Source: JBJYKD01 sp049310025 (GTDB lineage: Bacteria > Bacillota > Thermosediminibacteria > Thermosediminibacterales > Tepidanaerobacteraceae). From it: a stretch of DNA of 64,000 nt. The notes beneath the pieces are model-generated. The model was not told the DNA's origin and did not search any database. It saw nothing but the letters and a program-made list of their open reading frames with translations. Shown piece after piece: positions 9,290-17,998 of this stretch (its first letter is position 1; each line of letters starts with the position of its first letter). The position numbers and the translations under genes were made by a program. The stretch covers positions 47,090 to 111,089 of the forward strand of contig NZ_JBJYKD010000009.1 in assembly GCF_049310025.1 (NCBI RefSeq), read 5' to 3'.

Positions 9290-10067
9290 TTTCCGCCCTG
9301 TTGGATGGCTTTAAGTTGTTTCGCTTTTTCGGCGAAAGGAACGCCTTTAGTTTTTCTTCTATAATCCGCGGGTTTTCTCCCGCTTGAATCGACAGCATCC
9401 CCTCTATCATTACCTGCTTCAGGAGAATTTCTTCACGGCTCCTGACTTTGAGCTTTCCCGCAATGGGAATGAACAATAGATTGGCAAAGGTCGCTCCGTA
9501 AAAGGTGGTTATTAAGGCCACCGCCATGCCCGGCCCAACCGCGCTGGGGTTGTCAAGCTGTTTCAGCATATTAATAAGCCCTATTATGGTGCCTATCAAG
9601 CCAAAAGCGGGTGCCAGGGCTCCCATGGTTTCGAAAATGCTCTGGCCCTCCCTGTGCCTCTCTTCCAGAAAGGCCAGCTCAGTCTCCAGTATGCTCTTCA
9701 CCAGTTCCGGATCGGTGCCGTCTACTATCAGCAGTATGCCTTTTTGCATGAAGTCGTCCTTGAGCTGGTACGCCGCCTCCTCGAGAGCCAGCAGGCCTTC
9801 TCTCCTGGCCGTTTCCGCCAGGTTTACGATGGTTTTTATCACTTCACCGGCTTCCATCTGCTTTTCCATAAAAACTATTTTTAAGATTTTAAGCACATCT
9901 ATCAACTTTGACAGAGGGTAATTCACCAGCGTGGCGGCCAGCACGCCTCCAAAAACAATCAGAGCGGACGGTATGTTGATAAAAGCGCTTAAAGTTCCGC
10001 CCATGTAAATGGCCCATATGAAAATGACCAGGCCGCTGACAATACCTATTATAGTTGCGAGATCCAT
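9252..10067 (-). CDS. motA: Flagellar stator protein MotA
   Basis: MotA forms the ion channel with MotB and pushes on FliG. The product has four membrane helices, with a large cytoplasmic loop between helices 2 and 3 containing the rotor-contacting charged residues. The motif MGALAPAFGLIGTIIGLI is diagnostic of the MotA/TolQ/ExbB family. I chose ATG 10067 (271 residues, MDLATIIGIVSG) because AGGGAAG lies 7 bases upstream; a TTG six codons earlier has no such site. motA-motB inside the main flagellar operon differs from B. subtilis, where they are elsewhere. Confidence 0.95.
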   Translation of the reverse strand: MDLATIIGIVSGLVIFIWAIYMGGTLSAFINIPSALIVFGGVLAATLVNYPLSKLIDVLKILKIVFMEKQMEAGEVIKTIVNLAETARREGLLALEEAAYQLKDDFMQKGILLIVDGTDPELVKSILETELAFLEERHREGQSIFETMGALAPAFGLIGTIIGLINMLKQLDNPSAVGPGMAVALITTFYGATFANLLFIPIAGKLKVRSREEILLKQVMIEGMLSIQAGENPRIIEEKLKAFLSPKKRNNLKPSNRAESGEDLAWQQTTK

Positions 10068-10088
10068 AGCATAACTTCCCTTCAAAGT

Positions 10089-10277
10089 TTATAAATTGCC
10101 GTTGATTTTCCTCCTGTAGTCTATTACTTTATTTACTACCTCTTCCCTCGTCTCCTGGACCACGATTTTCTTCCCCGCGGTCAAAGTTATGATCGTATCG
10201 GGAGCGGATTCAATGGTCTCTATCAACTCGGCGTTGAGGACAAATGTCCTCCCGTTTAATTTTGTAAGTTCTATCAA
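10089..10277 (-). CDS. flbD: Flagellar operon protein FlbD/SwrD
   Basis: This is a 62-residue basic/acidic protein of the FlbD family (SwrD in Bacillus, needed for full motor torque). The core IELTKLNGRTFVLNAELIET and the following DTIITLTAGKKIVV are diagnostic. I place the start at TTG 10277, preceded by GGGGTG at 7 bases. The upstream ATG at 10292 would begin 2 bases after a strong hairpin and add MGCCS, which family members lack. It sits immediately before motA, consistent with a role in stator function. Confidence 0.88.
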   Translation of the reverse strand: MIELTKLNGRTFVLNAELIETIESAPDTIITLTAGKKIVVQETREEVVNKVIDYRRKINGNL

Positions 10278-10294
10278 CGAACAACACCCCATTT

Positions 10295-10325
10295 CCCCGG
10301 GCCTGACACCCCGTCAAGCCCGGGG
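10295..10325 (-). other. Stem-loop between flgE and flbD
   Basis: CCCCGGGC (10295-10302) pairs with GCCCGGGG (10318-10325). Four more pairs (TGAC/GTCA) sit beyond one mismatch, and the loop is ACCCC. It is very GC-rich but has no T-tract on either side, so it is not a classic terminator. It may protect the flgE 3' end or dampen flbD translation. Basis: seen in sequence; role inferred. Confidence 0.6.
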
Positions 10326-10368
10326 CTATTTCATCATCTTTGTCAAATGCGGCAAATTAGATTACGCT

Positions 10369-11613
10369 TTATCTCTTAAGGTTTACCAGTTCTTGAAGCA
10401 GTTCATCAGAAGCAGTGATTATCCTGGAATTTGCCTGAAATCCCCGCTGGGTGATTATCATCTGGGTGAACTCCTCAGATAGATCCACATTGGACATTTC
10501 AAGGGAACCCGGAGATACCGTGCCCCTGCCGCCGGTACCCGGCGTGCCGACCTGGGGTTCACCGGAGTTGTTTGAGTAGCGGTACATGTTTTGACCGGCC
10601 TTGATAAGCCCGCCCGGGTTGTCGAAATTGGCCAGGGCTATCTGAGCCAGTTCACGGTTCTGGCCGTTGTCAAAGACTCCCGTTATGGTACCCGTGGTAT
10701 CCAGAGAAATTCCGGTCAGGGTTCCAGCTGGATAGCCGTCTTGAGAAGAAATGTCTATAGAAGTCTCTCTGGCATACTGGGTGACCTGGGTGAAATCCAG
10801 GGAAAAAGAAATCTGGTCGGCGCCGGTTATCGTAATATTTACAGGGTTAGTTGGAAGTGAAGCTGGGTCTATACTTCCGTCAGGATTGAATACTAATGTA
10901 CCCGTGTTGTTGGTAATTGTACCGTCATCTGTATCTATGACGAAATCCCATGTATTTGGGTCGGTGGCAGGATCCCTTCTGGTAAACCTTATGGTCAGAT
11001 TATGGGGATTTCCCTTTGAATCATATACTTTAAAAGGTAAAGCGTAAGTAGTCCCCCCGGGATCGCCGTCATTTAAATTTTTGTAGAAGCTGACGGCGGT
11101 GGTTGCTTTAGCCGGGATCATCATACCTTTTTTTATAACTATACCGCCAATGTTCTGAGGCGACTTGTTTGTCGGCGTTGTACCGGTCAGATCATACTGC
11201 CAGCCCAATACCTTTAGTCCATTGGAAGGATTTACTAGATTGCCTTCCTCATCAAACCCGAAGTTTCCTGCTCTGGTATAAAGCTTATCGCTCCCATCGC
11301 TCAATATAAAGAAACCGTCGCCTTCGATTGCCAGGTCTGTCATGTTTCCGGTGGACTCCAGGCTGCTCGGAGTGTGTATGGTATCGATAGAGGCAATGGT
11401 CATGCCCAAGCCCACCTGCATGGGATTGGTTCCTCCCCGGTTTGCCTGAGGTGACGACGCCCCCCTCATGGTCTGGCTGAGCGCGTCCTGAAAGGTTACC
11501 CGGCTCTTTTTGAACCCCACGGTATTTACATTGGCTATATTGTTGCCGATGACATCCATTTTTACCTGATGATTTCTCAGGCCAGTTACGGCTGAAAACA
11601 TAGACCGCATCAT
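10369..11613 (-). CDS. flgE: Flagellar hook protein FlgE
   Basis: FlgE polymerises into the hook. The 414-residue product has the N-terminal rod/hook family motif (SAVTGLRNHQVKMDVIGNNI then ANVNTVGFKKSR), the central GDGFFILSDG segment, and a C-terminal helix with SNVDLSEEFTQMIITQRGFQ. There is no signal peptide, as expected for a type III substrate. The start has AAAGGAGG upstream, though 12 bases away. Stem-loops lie on both sides of the gene. Confidence 0.95.
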   Translation of the reverse strand: MMRSMFSAVTGLRNHQVKMDVIGNNIANVNTVGFKKSRVTFQDALSQTMRGASSPQANRGGTNPMQVGLGMTIASIDTIHTPSSLESTGNMTDLAIEGDGFFILSDGSDKLYTRAGNFGFDEEGNLVNPSNGLKVLGWQYDLTGTTPTNKSPQNIGGIVIKKGMMIPAKATTAVSFYKNLNDGDPGGTTYALPFKVYDSKGNPHNLTIRFTRRDPATDPNTWDFVIDTDDGTITNNTGTLVFNPDGSIDPASLPTNPVNITITGADQISFSLDFTQVTQYARETSIDISSQDGYPAGTLTGISLDTTGTITGVFDNGQNRELAQIALANFDNPGGLIKAGQNMYRYSNNSGEPQVGTPGTGGRGTVSPGSLEMSNVDLSEEFTQMIITQRGFQANSRIITASDELLQELVNLKR

Positions 11614-11644
11614 ATTAATTAAAATCCTCCTTTAATTTGGTGCC

Positions 11645-11692
11645 AGCTCCTTCGGTCATTCCGGAGCTTTGAGCCCCCTTGCGGTCCGGCTC
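11645..11692 (-). other. Two stem-loops upstream of flgE
   Basis: AGCTCC/GGAGCT (11645-11650 with 11663-11668) and GAGCC/GGCTC (11671-11675 with 11688-11692) form two adjacent inverted repeats. They lie between the stop of the 131-residue operon protein and the flgE ribosome binding site. Neither has a T-tract. They could stabilise or set a processing point for the abundant flgE message. Function is inferred. Confidence 0.4.
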
Positions 11693-12086
11693 ATATTATG
11701 ACGGCACCGTCAATATTTGTAAACACGTTTTCTTTAATGCCGGGACCGTCTATAGCGGTAATCACGGTCCTGTTTTTTATGCTCACCACAAAAGCCAAAT
11801 CATTCATCAATATGAGCGACTCTTTTACGCCCTTTTGCTCGGCCCTGTTGACGGCATCGGTCAGTTGAGCCATTTGAGCCGAGCTCAAATGAATGTTCCT
11901 CATGTTCATTCGCATCTGGGCGTGGTGGGATATCTTCAGGCTCTTCTCGGAAAGCTTTTCCTGCAATATTTCCCGGAATCCTTCGCCCTCCGAGGGGCCA
12001 TGCTGTCTTTGCACTCCTTGAGGAGCCGGTCGAACCCCGTTAATCCCCGGAGAAAACCTGACATAATCCTGCATATCCTCTTCCAT
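11691..12086 (-). CDS. Flagellar operon protein (TIGR02530 type)
   Basis: This 131-residue protein matches the conserved small flagellar operon family found between flgD and flgE in many Firmicutes. Its C-terminal half carries the pattern HAQMRMNMRNIHLSSAQMAQ and ends in a strand-rich segment with VVSIKNRTVITAID. No membrane segment or signal is seen. The N-terminal 40 residues are variable. Its role is unknown; position suggests hook assembly or hook-length control. It is absent from the equivalent B. subtilis operon. Confidence 0.8.
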   Translation of the reverse strand: MEEDMQDYVRFSPGINGVRPAPQGVQRQHGPSEGEGFREILQEKLSEKSLKISHHAQMRMNMRNIHLSSAQMAQLTDAVNRAEQKGVKESLILMNDLAFVVSIKNRTVITAIDGPGIKENVFTNIDGAVII

Positions 12087-12093
12087 CCCTCAT

Positions 12094-12483
12094 TTACCTG
12101 ATTTCGTATACGTTTTCCATGGGAACCTTTACTTCATCTTCGCCGATAATCAGCTTCAAGCCGTTCTTTTCAAAAAGTACTCCATTAATTACTCCAGTAA
12201 CCTCCTTTTCTCCGTCAAACGCCTTTGCGGTTTTTCCAATTACGTTTACCGCCGAAAGGCTCGCCAGTTGAAAATTCAAATTTTGCATCTGCTCCAGTGA
12301 GCTGAACTGGGCCAGCTGTGCTATGTATTCTTTGCTGTCCAGGGGCTCCAGAGGATTCTGATTCCGGAGTTCCGTCACCAGAAGCCGGAGGAAGTCGTCC
12401 TTTCCCAGGTTTGCCATACCGGCTTTACCGGTTTTTGGTTGTTCCCGCCCATCAATGGAATAATACGTATTTACCTCTACCAT
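12094..12483 (-). CDS. flgD: Flagellar hook capping protein FlgD
   Basis: FlgD caps the growing hook. The 129-residue product keeps the conserved N-terminal region (LGKDDFLRLLVTELRNQNPL, then EYIAQLAQFSSLEQMQNLN) and then has only a short C-terminal strand region, as in the compact FlgD of Bacillus. I chose the second of two adjacent ATGs because GGGAGG precedes it by 6 bases. It lies directly after fliK, which controls the length of the same hook. Confidence 0.94.
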   Translation of the reverse strand: MVEVNTYYSIDGREQPKTGKAGMANLGKDDFLRLLVTELRNQNPLEPLDSKEYIAQLAQFSSLEQMQNLNFQLASLSAVNVIGKTAKAFDGEKEVTGVINGVLFEKNGLKLIIGEDEVKVPMENVYEIR

Positions 12484-12494
12484 CATAACCCTCC

Positions 12495-13823
12495 CTACAC
12501 CACATAATTTATGCTGCTGTCGTTTTCTAAGCCCAGGTCATAATTTTTCTCCACTATTTCCTGTATTTTTTCTTCCGAATTCCTAACACCGTATCGGAGT
12601 TTCTTCGCGTTGTTAAACCCGCCGTTTCCCGCAAAATCATGTCCAAAGGCGCCGCCGTTTGAGCCTTCAGCCAGCTGATAAACACTTAGTTCCGTCAGCG
12701 TATAACCCTGTTGCTGCATCTGATTTTTAAATTCCTGGGCATGAGCCTGAAGAGCTTCCCTCACGTAGCTGTCTTCTATAAACAGCTCCACACGCAAGTT
12801 ATTCCTTTCCGAAATTACTTTAATAAGTACCTGGCCCAGGTGCTCCGGTTTTAACCGAACGCTTACCAGCCTCTCCTCTCCTTTGTACGCCAGTTGTACT
12901 TTTCCGGCTATCTGTTCTATAATTTCCGCTGTCTTGGGAGGCATGTCCCACTTTATTTTGAAATCGGCGTGGCTTTTTGCAGCGTCACCGGGCGATGCTT
13001 CATTACCGCGTCTTTCGCTAAACCGGAGAAAATAAGGATGATTGAAAGGGTTGAAAGGGTCCGCCTGCTCCTTGTGCGCAGAGTTTACCGGACTTTGTTG
13101 CAATAGTTTTGTTAAATCATGTTCTTGTTCCGAAGTATTAACCGCCTCACCTGTTAACATTCCTCTAACTTTAATGAGTTCATTTCCTCTTTCCGGCTCC
13201 GGCAGGAATTCGGTGGATTTGGGGCTTTCGGAAGTTTGCCACGGCATTGTTGAAAATACAGGCGTCTTTGTTTCATCGTATTTTGCGAGAGATCCCGCCG
13301 CGGAAACATCCGCACCTTTTTTAACTGTTCCCGCCAGCTTTGTATCTTTGGCTTTAATCAATTCTTCAACCTTGCCGCGAAAAACATTAAAATCCACTTT
13401 TGCAAGCTCGGGCATGTATACTTTTAAAACATGATAAAACTTGTTCAGCGTATCCTGGTTTATAATGCCGCTTACATCAAATTCCCGCAGCAGGCTCTGC
13501 CAGAGGTTTTTTATTAATTCGCCGTTCGGCTGAAACCCTTCCACCTTTATTGATAAATTATCCCATTTGCGGGTAAGTTCATCCATGGTGGAACCGAGAT
13601 CCGAGTCGGTGATTTTGCCCGGGATAAGCTGATTAAACAAAAGGAGCAGCCATGCGTTCATATTGATGCCTGAACCGAGAACGCCGCTTCCGAATACGTC
13701 TCTATAATCTTCGACCATTTTTCCAAATAATCCGGCCACCCGGCAGCCGTCGCCTTTTGACTTCGGCGGAGTTGTGAAATCTGCATTCAAAAGTTCAACC
13801 ACTGCCTGAACATCGGCACCCAT
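12495..13823 (-). CDS. fliK: Flagellar hook-length control protein FliK
   Basis: FliK measures hook length and triggers the FlhB switch. The 442-residue protein has a long, poorly conserved N-terminal part. A compact C-terminal hook-length domain (about residues 300-390) carries the family pattern VSVRLKPEHLGQVLIKVISE, followed by Q/L-rich helices. I place the start at ATG 13823 because a near-perfect AAGGAGGTGAT lies just upstream; an in-frame TTG/ATG farther upstream would add 18 residues with no such site. Confidence 0.9.
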   Translation of the reverse strand: MGADVQAVVELLNADFTTPPKSKGDGCRVAGLFGKMVEDYRDVFGSGVLGSGINMNAWLLLLFNQLIPGKITDSDLGSTMDELTRKWDNLSIKVEGFQPNGELIKNLWQSLLREFDVSGIINQDTLNKFYHVLKVYMPELAKVDFNVFRGKVEELIKAKDTKLAGTVKKGADVSAAGSLAKYDETKTPVFSTMPWQTSESPKSTEFLPEPERGNELIKVRGMLTGEAVNTSEQEHDLTKLLQQSPVNSAHKEQADPFNPFNHPYFLRFSERRGNEASPGDAAKSHADFKIKWDMPPKTAEIIEQIAGKVQLAYKGEERLVSVRLKPEHLGQVLIKVISERNNLRVELFIEDSYVREALQAHAQEFKNQMQQQGYTLTELSVYQLAEGSNGGAFGHDFAGNGGFNNAKKLRYGVRNSEEKIQEIVEKNYDLGLENDSSINYVV

Positions 13824-13873
13824 TTTATCACCTCCTTTCCATGAACTTCTTTTTGGCTGCAATATTATATTCC

Positions 13874-14443
13874 TCATATTCCGCTCATCTTTTTAGTGAT
13901 GCGGGCTGCTTTTTGGGGATCCATGTTTGCAAGGATCTGGGACGCCACGTCTTTTTTCATATTTTTCAATATCTGAATGATGAGCTCGTCATCCATGGCT
14001 GCTAAAATTTTTGCAGCACTGGAAGGCTCCATCAACTCATAATACTGGGCAATTTCTTTGATGTTTTTTAAATTCATTTCAAGCTGAGATTGTTTTGCGG
14101 TAATATCGCTTTCCCTTGATTTTAACTCTTGCTCTCTTTTGGAAAGTTCCGCTTCCTTTGCTTTTAATTCCTCTTTCTGCCTGGCAATGTTCTCCCATTC
14201 GGTTTGAATTCTTTTTTGCTCTTCTTCGAACATTTTTCGCTGCTTCTCAATTTCATTTGTTTGGGCGGATTCTTTCAACCGTCCGCCAAAAAACGGCACC
14301 CTGGAGGCTATGCTCTTTAAAACCGGGTTTGATGTATCGGCATTTCTCAGTGTAAAAAAGGCGAAAACGCTCAGGAACAGCAAAATTATTATAATAAAGA
14401 TTATCAAACCGGCAATCACATTCTTGGCGCTGAATATATCCAC
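13874..14443 (-). CDS. ylxF: MotE/YlxF-like flagellar protein with MgtE-N domain
   Basis: The 189-residue protein has one N-terminal membrane helix (about residues 10-30). A long Glu/Lys/Gln-rich coiled coil (about 60-130) follows, then a C-terminal MgtE-N-like domain with repeated ILAAMDDE and ILANMDPQ motifs. It matches YlxF of B. subtilis and the MotE chaperone-like proteins. It starts with GTG overlapping the fliJ stop (TAGTG). By position and domain order it likely sits at the motor/stator interface; the exact role is inferred. Confidence 0.85.
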   Translation of the reverse strand: MDIFSAKNVIAGLIIFIIIILLFLSVFAFFTLRNADTSNPVLKSIASRVPFFGGRLKESAQTNEIEKQRKMFEEEQKRIQTEWENIARQKEELKAKEAELSKREQELKSRESDITAKQSQLEMNLKNIKEIAQYYELMEPSSAAKILAAMDDELIIQILKNMKKDVASQILANMDPQKAARITKKMSGI

Positions 14444-14898
14444 TATTCAAATTCACCCTCTTTCCGGCAGGCGTTGAGGATGGCCATTTCATCGCTTATT
14501 TTTTGCTCCTCCCTGTTTGCATCAATTAAATACAATTCAAACTTTTTCTCTTTAACCCTTTCAAGCACTTTTCTTTCCTTTCTTGATGCAATGAAGGCGA
14601 GGCGGGCGAGTTCATACAGCTTTTCGGCCTCCTGCAACTTTTCTCTCTGGCGCTTTATGCGAAAACCTAAATCAGTAAGGTATTCATGAAAAAATGTAAG
14701 ATCCGCACTGTTTATGAAATCTGCCAGATGGGAATCGAGCTGTGCCCTTACCATCAAATCGGCTTCCTGCAGTTTATTTAAATCCTGTTCTTCCCTCTTT
14801 TTGAGGGCGATGGCCTGGGACAATTTTTGTTTATTGGTCTGTTCAATCAGCTGTCTTACTTTGAGAGGAGTTTGGAGCTTAAATTTAAATTTCCTCAT
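14443..14898 (-). CDS. fliJ: Flagellar export chaperone FliJ
   Basis: FliJ is the coiled-coil stalk of the FliI ATPase ring. The product (151 residues) is highly charged and predicted helical throughout, with FKFKLQTPLKVRQLIEQ at its N-terminus. I selected the ATG at 14898, with GAGGGG about 10 bases upstream, rather than a TTG six codons earlier. It overlaps the end of fliI, and its stop overlaps the ylxF start. Confidence 0.9.
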   Translation of the reverse strand: MRKFKFKLQTPLKVRQLIEQTNKQKLSQAIALKKREEQDLNKLQEADLMVRAQLDSHLADFINSADLTFFHEYLTDLGFRIKRQREKLQEAEKLYELARLAFIASRKERKVLERVKEKKFELYLIDANREEQKISDEMAILNACRKEGEFE

Positions 14899-16234
14899 GG
14901 CCGTCTTCCCCCTCAAAAATGGCCCGCAGGAGGTTTAAAGTTTCCTCGTAACCCACCTTTTCTCCCACTTCCTGCCGCAGGAAACTCCGGATTTTTTCAA
15001 TATACTTGATAGATTCATCTATACCGAGATTGTTGCCGCGCACATAGGCACCGATATTTATTAAGTCCTCCGCCTCCCGGTAAACGGAAAGGATGTTTTT
15101 AACTCTTCCTGAAAGTCTTTTATGTTCATCGCTGACAATATCGTTCATTAACCGGCTGATGCTTGCAAGCACATCTATTGCGGGGTAGTGGTTTCTGTTG
15201 GCCAGGGTTCTTGATAATACTATGTGGCCGTCGAGGATGCCTCTTACAGCATCGGATATGGGTTCGTTAAAGTCGTCTCCGTCGACCAGAACCGTATAGA
15301 CGCCGGTGATGGAACCTCGGGAGGAAGTCCCGGCCCTTTCCAGCAGTTTAGGAAGTATGGCGAAAACCGACGGTGTGTAGCCCCGGGTCACCGGAGGCTC
15401 TCCCGCCGCCAGACCCACTTCCCTCTGGGCCATAGCAAACCTGGTGACCGAATCCATCATCAGCATCACGTTTAAACCTTGATCCCTAAAATATTCGGCT
15501 ATGGCTGTGGCTGTAAAAGCAGCTTTGGTTCTGACAAGAGGCGGTCTATCAGAAGTCGATACGACTATAACGGACCTATGCAATCCTTCTTCTCCCAGAT
15601 CCTTTTGAATGAATTCATTTAATTCCCTGCCCCGTTCTCCTACCAGTGCGATTACATTAACGTCGGCTTTTGTGTTCCGGGCGATCATCCCGAGGAGTGT
15701 GCTCTTGCCCACTCCGCTGCCTGCAAATATACCCACCCTTTGCCCCGCTCCGCAAGTCAAAAGGGCGTCGATGGCTTTTATGCCAAAGGGGAGCGGAGTT
15801 CTGATAGGTTTTCTCTCAAGAGGATTGGGCGGGGCATTTACCACCGGGTATTGGTCTTCGGCTTTAATCGGCCCCCTGCCATCTATGGGATAACCCAGGC
15901 CGTCCAGCACCCTGCCTAAAAGATCTCTGCTTACCGGGACCGTCAATTTTTTACCGCTGGCTTCCACCTCGCATCCCGGACCCACATTGTCTATTTCGCC
16001 AAGAGGCATTAAAATCACGTTTTTTTCTCTAAAACCCACTACTTCAGCCAGGATTTTTCTGTCTTTCTTTTCGGTTTTTATGGTGCAGATTTCACCAAGT
16101 TCCACGGGTGGGCCCTGAGATTCAATGGTAAGGCCTACAATCTTGGAAATCCTGCCTTTCGGCCTGATTGTCATGGTATTTTCAATTATTGAATAAACAT
16201 AATCAAAAATGGAATTATCCATTATCGATGACAT
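14885..16234 (-). CDS. fliI: Flagellum-specific ATPase FliI
   Basis: FliI energises export by unloading substrates from chaperones. The 449-residue protein is an F1-beta-like ATPase with Walker A AGSGVGKST at about residues 171-179 and a Walker B region MLMMDSVTRFA near 250. The family segment VTRGYTPSVFAILPKLLERAG lies near residue 285. It overlaps fliH upstream by 20 bases and fliJ downstream by 14. Confidence 0.97.
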   Translation of the reverse strand: MSSIMDNSIFDYVYSIIENTMTIRPKGRISKIVGLTIESQGPPVELGEICTIKTEKKDRKILAEVVGFREKNVILMPLGEIDNVGPGCEVEASGKKLTVPVSRDLLGRVLDGLGYPIDGRGPIKAEDQYPVVNAPPNPLERKPIRTPLPFGIKAIDALLTCGAGQRVGIFAGSGVGKSTLLGMIARNTKADVNVIALVGERGRELNEFIQKDLGEEGLHRSVIVVSTSDRPPLVRTKAAFTATAIAEYFRDQGLNVMLMMDSVTRFAMAQREVGLAAGEPPVTRGYTPSVFAILPKLLERAGTSSRGSITGVYTVLVDGDDFNEPISDAVRGILDGHIVLSRTLANRNHYPAIDVLASISRLMNDIVSDEHKRLSGRVKNILSVYREAEDLINIGAYVRGNNLGIDESIKYIEKIRSFLRQEVGEKVGYEETLNLLRAIFEGEDGHEEI

Positions 16235-16985
16235 CCATTTCCTTCAGTACCTGTCGTATGTTTTCGACCTGAGCATGTATTCCCGCATCTATCTCAAAGT
16301 AATCGCTCTCTATTATGCAATCACCGGGTGTAAGCGTCGGATCCCTAATCAGATTTATTTTCTTAACGCCGGGTTTTAAACGGTACAAATCTTTCTTTAA
16401 CATACTTATCCTTTCAAAATCGCTGTCGCAAAGTCTGATTACTATGTCACGCTCTTCTCCGGCTTTCTGCAGCCCTTGTTTTACAAGACCCACAAGACTA
16501 TCTAAATCGGTTTCCACCTTTTGGCCGATTACTTTTTCGGCCACAAAAAGGGCTAATTTTACAGCCTCTCTTTCCAGGTAATTCCTAAATTCCCGATTCT
16601 GCTCTGTGAGTTCTTGTCTCAATTTGTTGAACTGGGATAATTTGTCCGCCCACAACGCCTCATTCTCTTTTCGAGACAACTCCAGGCCCTTGCGGTACCC
16701 TTCCTCATATCCTCTCTCGTAGGCCTCTTTTTCAATCCTTTCCTTATCCGCCAGGGCATTGCTTATAACCCTTTCGGCTTCCTTTTTTGCTTCAGCAACA
16801 ATCTCCTGAGCACGCTGTACGGCACCTTCCATGAGCTGCGCCTCATACTCCCGAAATTTGCCGTGGATCCACTGCAGTCTGTCTAAAGCGGGTGGGGGGT
16901 TTTCGCCCGCCATCCTCTGCCGAAAATCCTTCAATATGAATGGGTTTTCGTTTTTTATCTCGACATATTTTAATACTTTAGACAA
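16215..16985 (-). CDS. fliH: Flagellar assembly protein FliH
   Basis: FliH regulates FliI and tethers it to the C-ring. The 256-residue protein has a long charged helical N-terminus including AYERGYEEGYRKGLELS (GxxxG-like helix repeats near residues 87-105). A compact C-terminal domain resembles V/F-ATPase peripheral stalks (LALFVAEKVIGQKVETD). The likely start is TTG overlapping the fliG stop, with GGTGA 8 bases upstream. Confidence 0.92.
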   Translation of the reverse strand: MSKVLKYVEIKNENPFILKDFRQRMAGENPPPALDRLQWIHGKFREYEAQLMEGAVQRAQEIVAEAKKEAERVISNALADKERIEKEAYERGYEEGYRKGLELSRKENEALWADKLSQFNKLRQELTEQNREFRNYLEREAVKLALFVAEKVIGQKVETDLDSLVGLVKQGLQKAGEERDIVIRLCDSDFERISMLKKDLYRLKPGVKKINLIRDPTLTPGDCIIESDYFEIDAGIHAQVENIRQVLKEMDVIDNG

Positions 16986-17985
16986 TTATTTCATCACCCC
17001 CGCCCCTGGATATGATGATCTCTCCTGCATCCTCCAGTTTTCTTATGATGTTTACGATCTTTTGCTGGGCTTCCTCCACATCGCGCAGCCTGACAGGACC
17101 CATGTACTGCATGTCCTCGTTGACCATTTCAACCTGCCTTTTAGACATGTTGCTGAAGATCTTTTTCTTCACTTCCTCACTGGCGCCTTTCAATGCAAGA
17201 ATCAGGTCCTGATTATCCACTTCCCTCAAGGTGCGCTGTATGGCCCTGTTGTCCAGACTGAGTATATCCTCAAAGACAAACATTCTGCGCCGGATTTCTT
17301 CGGCAAGGTCCGGATCATCAACTTCCAGAGCCTCAATAATATTCTTCTCGGTACCTCTGTCCACGTTGTTTAATATATTTACCACCGTCTGAATGCCGCC
17401 CACATTGGTGTAATCTTCGGTAACCACAGAAGCCAGCTGGCGCTCCAGTACCTTTTCCACTTCAAGTATTATGTCCGGGGATGTCCTGTCCATGGTAGCT
17501 ATACGCCGGGCGATGTCAACCTGCTTTTCGGGCGGAAGCGAAGATAAAAGAGAAGCAGCCTGTTCCGGATTTAAATAAGTCATGATGAGGGCTATGGTCT
17601 GGGCATTTTCATTTTGTAAAAAATTCATAAGCTGAGAAGGATCCGCTTTTCTAATAAAGTCAAAAGGCCTAACCTGCAGGGAGGATGTGAGGCGATTGAT
17701 TATTTCTATGGCCTTTTGAGTGCCCAGGGCTTTTTCCAGTATTTCTTTGGCATAATCAATCCCCCCCTGGGTTATGTAATTCTGTGCCATCAGCATCTGG
17801 TGAAACTCTTCGATTATAGCGTTTTTCTCCTCGGAAGAAACCTTTTTTAGGCTGGCTATTTCCAGGGTCAATTGTTCAATTTCTTCCTCTTTTAAAAATT
17901 TGTAGATATTGGCTGCTATTTCGGGGCCCAGTGAAACTATTAAAATGGCGGCTTTCTGTTTCCCGGATAATCTCGTCACTGCCAT
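16978..17985 (-). CDS. fliG: Flagellar motor switch protein FliG
   Basis: FliG is the rotor protein that meets MotA. At 335 residues it has the family's usual length. The N-terminus (LSGKQKAAILIVSLGPEIAA) binds FliF. The middle domain has the conserved armadillo-type repeats (ENAQTIALIMTYLNPEQAAS). The C-terminal domain carries the charged torque helix (LREVDNQDLILALKGASEEV). It lies between fliF and fliH, overlapping fliH by 8 bases. Confidence 0.98.
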   Translation of the reverse strand: MAVTRLSGKQKAAILIVSLGPEIAANIYKFLKEEEIEQLTLEIASLKKVSSEEKNAIIEEFHQMLMAQNYITQGGIDYAKEILEKALGTQKAIEIINRLTSSLQVRPFDFIRKADPSQLMNFLQNENAQTIALIMTYLNPEQAASLLSSLPPEKQVDIARRIATMDRTSPDIILEVEKVLERQLASVVTEDYTNVGGIQTVVNILNNVDRGTEKNIIEALEVDDPDLAEEIRRRMFVFEDILSLDNRAIQRTLREVDNQDLILALKGASEEVKKKIFSNMSKRQVEMVNEDMQYMGPVRLRDVEEAQQKIVNIIRKLEDAGEIIISRGGGDEIIV

Positions 17986-17998
17986 AAACCTAACACCT

